Assembly: GCA_002367815.1 (NCBI GenBank)
Contig: DFDG01000143.1
Location: 6,522 to 12,114, forward strand
Length of the DNA: 5,593 bases
Reading direction: 5' to 3'
Source of the DNA: Opitutaceae bacterium UBA3033
Lineage (GTDB): Bacteria > Verrucomicrobiota > Verrucomicrobiia > Opitutales > Opitutaceae
Below the pieces are notes generated by a model. The model saw nothing but the letters and a program-made list of their open reading frames with translations, had not been told where the DNA came from and ran no database searches. Shown piece after piece: positions 4,940 to 5,593 of the stretch. A program made the position numbers and the translations under genes. Position 1 is the stretch's first letter. Every line of letters begins with the position of its first letter.

Positions 4940-5593
4940 TTAGTTACGAGGCGCCGACATAGACAGATTGTTGGGGCGGGTATGCAGTGTCTGCACCACG
5001 GAGATATTGCGCATCGCGAAGGCGGCTTCGCAGTAATTCAGGTAGTAAGTCCACCGGCGGAAAAACATCTCATTGAATCCGAGCTCTTTAATCGCTGGTC
5101 GTTGTTCCTCTAGGTTGCGATGCCAGGCCCGAAGAGTTTTGGCATAATCCTGCCCATGATCGGACACCTGGCTGAGGATGAACCCCCCCGCGCGAGTAAG
5201 TTGCTCGTTCACCCGATTCAGGGAGAGCAACAACGAACCAGGGAAAATATGTTTCTGAATAAAGTCCACCCCCCGGCGGAACTGTGAGTAACGGCCATCA
5301 GGGCAAGTGATGAATTGCAATGCGAGCAGACCTTCCGGGGCAAGGGAGCGCGCAATGAATCGACTATAATCCGGGAGATATTGATGTCCGAGCGCCTCCA
5401 TCATTTCGATCGAAACTATTTTGTCGTAGGTGCCGTGCCAGTTGCGAAAGTCCACCAGCTGCACTTCAATGCGTTCAGCCAGACCGGCAACGAGAACCCG
5501 TTGCTTTGCCAAAGCGTATTGCTCCTCCGAAATGGTCAGGGTCGTAACATGACAACCGTATCGCCCGGCCGCGTAGATCGACCAGCCACCCCA
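4940..5593 (-). CDS. Cyclopropane-fatty-acyl-phospholipid synthase family methyltransferase (partial, C-terminal part)
   Basis: The reading frame is open to the window edge at 5593, so the N-terminus is missing; 217 residues are visible. Enzymes of this family move the SAM methyl group onto the double bond of unsaturated phospholipid acyl chains at the inner membrane face. The visible part starts inside the SAM-binding glycine loop (WGGWSIYAAGRYGCHV), then TLTISEEQYALAKQR, DFRNWHGTYDKIVSIEMMEALG, the HIFPGS block, GQDYAKTLRAW and RRWTYYLNYCEAAF, all in the order seen in E. coli Cfa. The catalytic-site glutamate (Glu239 in E. coli) and tyrosine (Tyr317) have equivalents. The bicarbonate-site histidine (His266) is replaced by glutamine in LLALQFIT, and the usual FEH is MEA. 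These changes mark a subfamily often found beside FAD-dependent oxidoreductase and DUF1365 genes. The product could be a cyclopropane, methyl-branched or otherwise methylated acyl chain. The TTG at 5512 is an internal leucine, not a start. Confidence 0.93.
   Translation of the reverse strand, partial: WGGWSIYAAGRYGCHVTTLTISEEQYALAKQRVLVAGLAERIEVQLVDFRNWHGTYDKIVSIEMMEALGHQYLPDYSRFIARSLAPEGLLALQFITCPDGRYSQFRRGVDFIQKHIFPGSLLLSLNRVNEQLTRAGGFILSQVSDHGQDYAKTLRAWHRNLEEQRPAIKELGFNEMFFRRWTYYLNYCEAAFAMRNISVVQTLHTRPNNLSMSAPRN

Noticed and set aside
4940..5512. Start of the Cfa-family gene at TTG 5512
   Set aside because: The frame continues without a stop to 5593 and encodes the SAM-binding glycine loop upstream of this codon, so the TTG is an internal leucine.

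Overview
The window comes from a bacterial chromosome of moderately high GC. Every gene I can support lies on the minus strand, so transcription runs from high to low coordinates. Lipoprotein and envelope-type genes point to a Gram-negative host. Shine-Dalgarno sequences are mostly weak or absent, and the gene mix (Cfa family, DUF1475, DUF2062, DUF1295, an RMDN-like TPR protein) would fit Verrucomicrobiota or a relative. That placement is inference; no marker gene here proves it.

Region 5593 to 1309 is a tight gene string that looks like one operon. In transcription order it contains: (1) the C-terminal part of a cyclopropane-fatty-acyl-phospholipid synthase family methyltransferase, cut by the window edge; (2) a four-helix DUF1475 membrane protein, 11 bp later; (3) a DUF2062 membrane protein that overlaps it by 13 bp; (4) a DUF1295 (steroid 5-alpha-reductase-like) membrane protein that overlaps by an ATGA junction and has the only strong ribosome binding site seen; (5) after 56 bp, a second SAM methyltransferase that resembles plant coclaurine N-methyltransferase more than a true Cfa enzyme; (6) a TPR lipoprotein resembling the eukaryotic RMDN (regulator of microtubule dynamics) family, whose reading frame touches or closely follows the methyltransferase stop. 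The likely theme is modification of membrane lipid acyl chains or head groups: one enzyme methylating a double bond, a possible membrane reductase, a second methyltransferase of unknown acceptor, and integral membrane or lipid-anchored partners. This theme is inferred from families and gene order.

Region 1308 to 637 holds a pRiA4b ORF-3-like protein, an accessory family of unknown role, 78 bp or less beyond the TPR gene on the same strand. Positions 292 to 636 hold no gene that I can support. The centre of this stretch is AT-rich and has one weak promoter-like pair pointing left. At the left end, positions 22 to 291 encode a small unrecognised protein with a hydrophobic N-terminus.

I saw no RNA gene, insertion sequence, CRISPR array or clear terminator.
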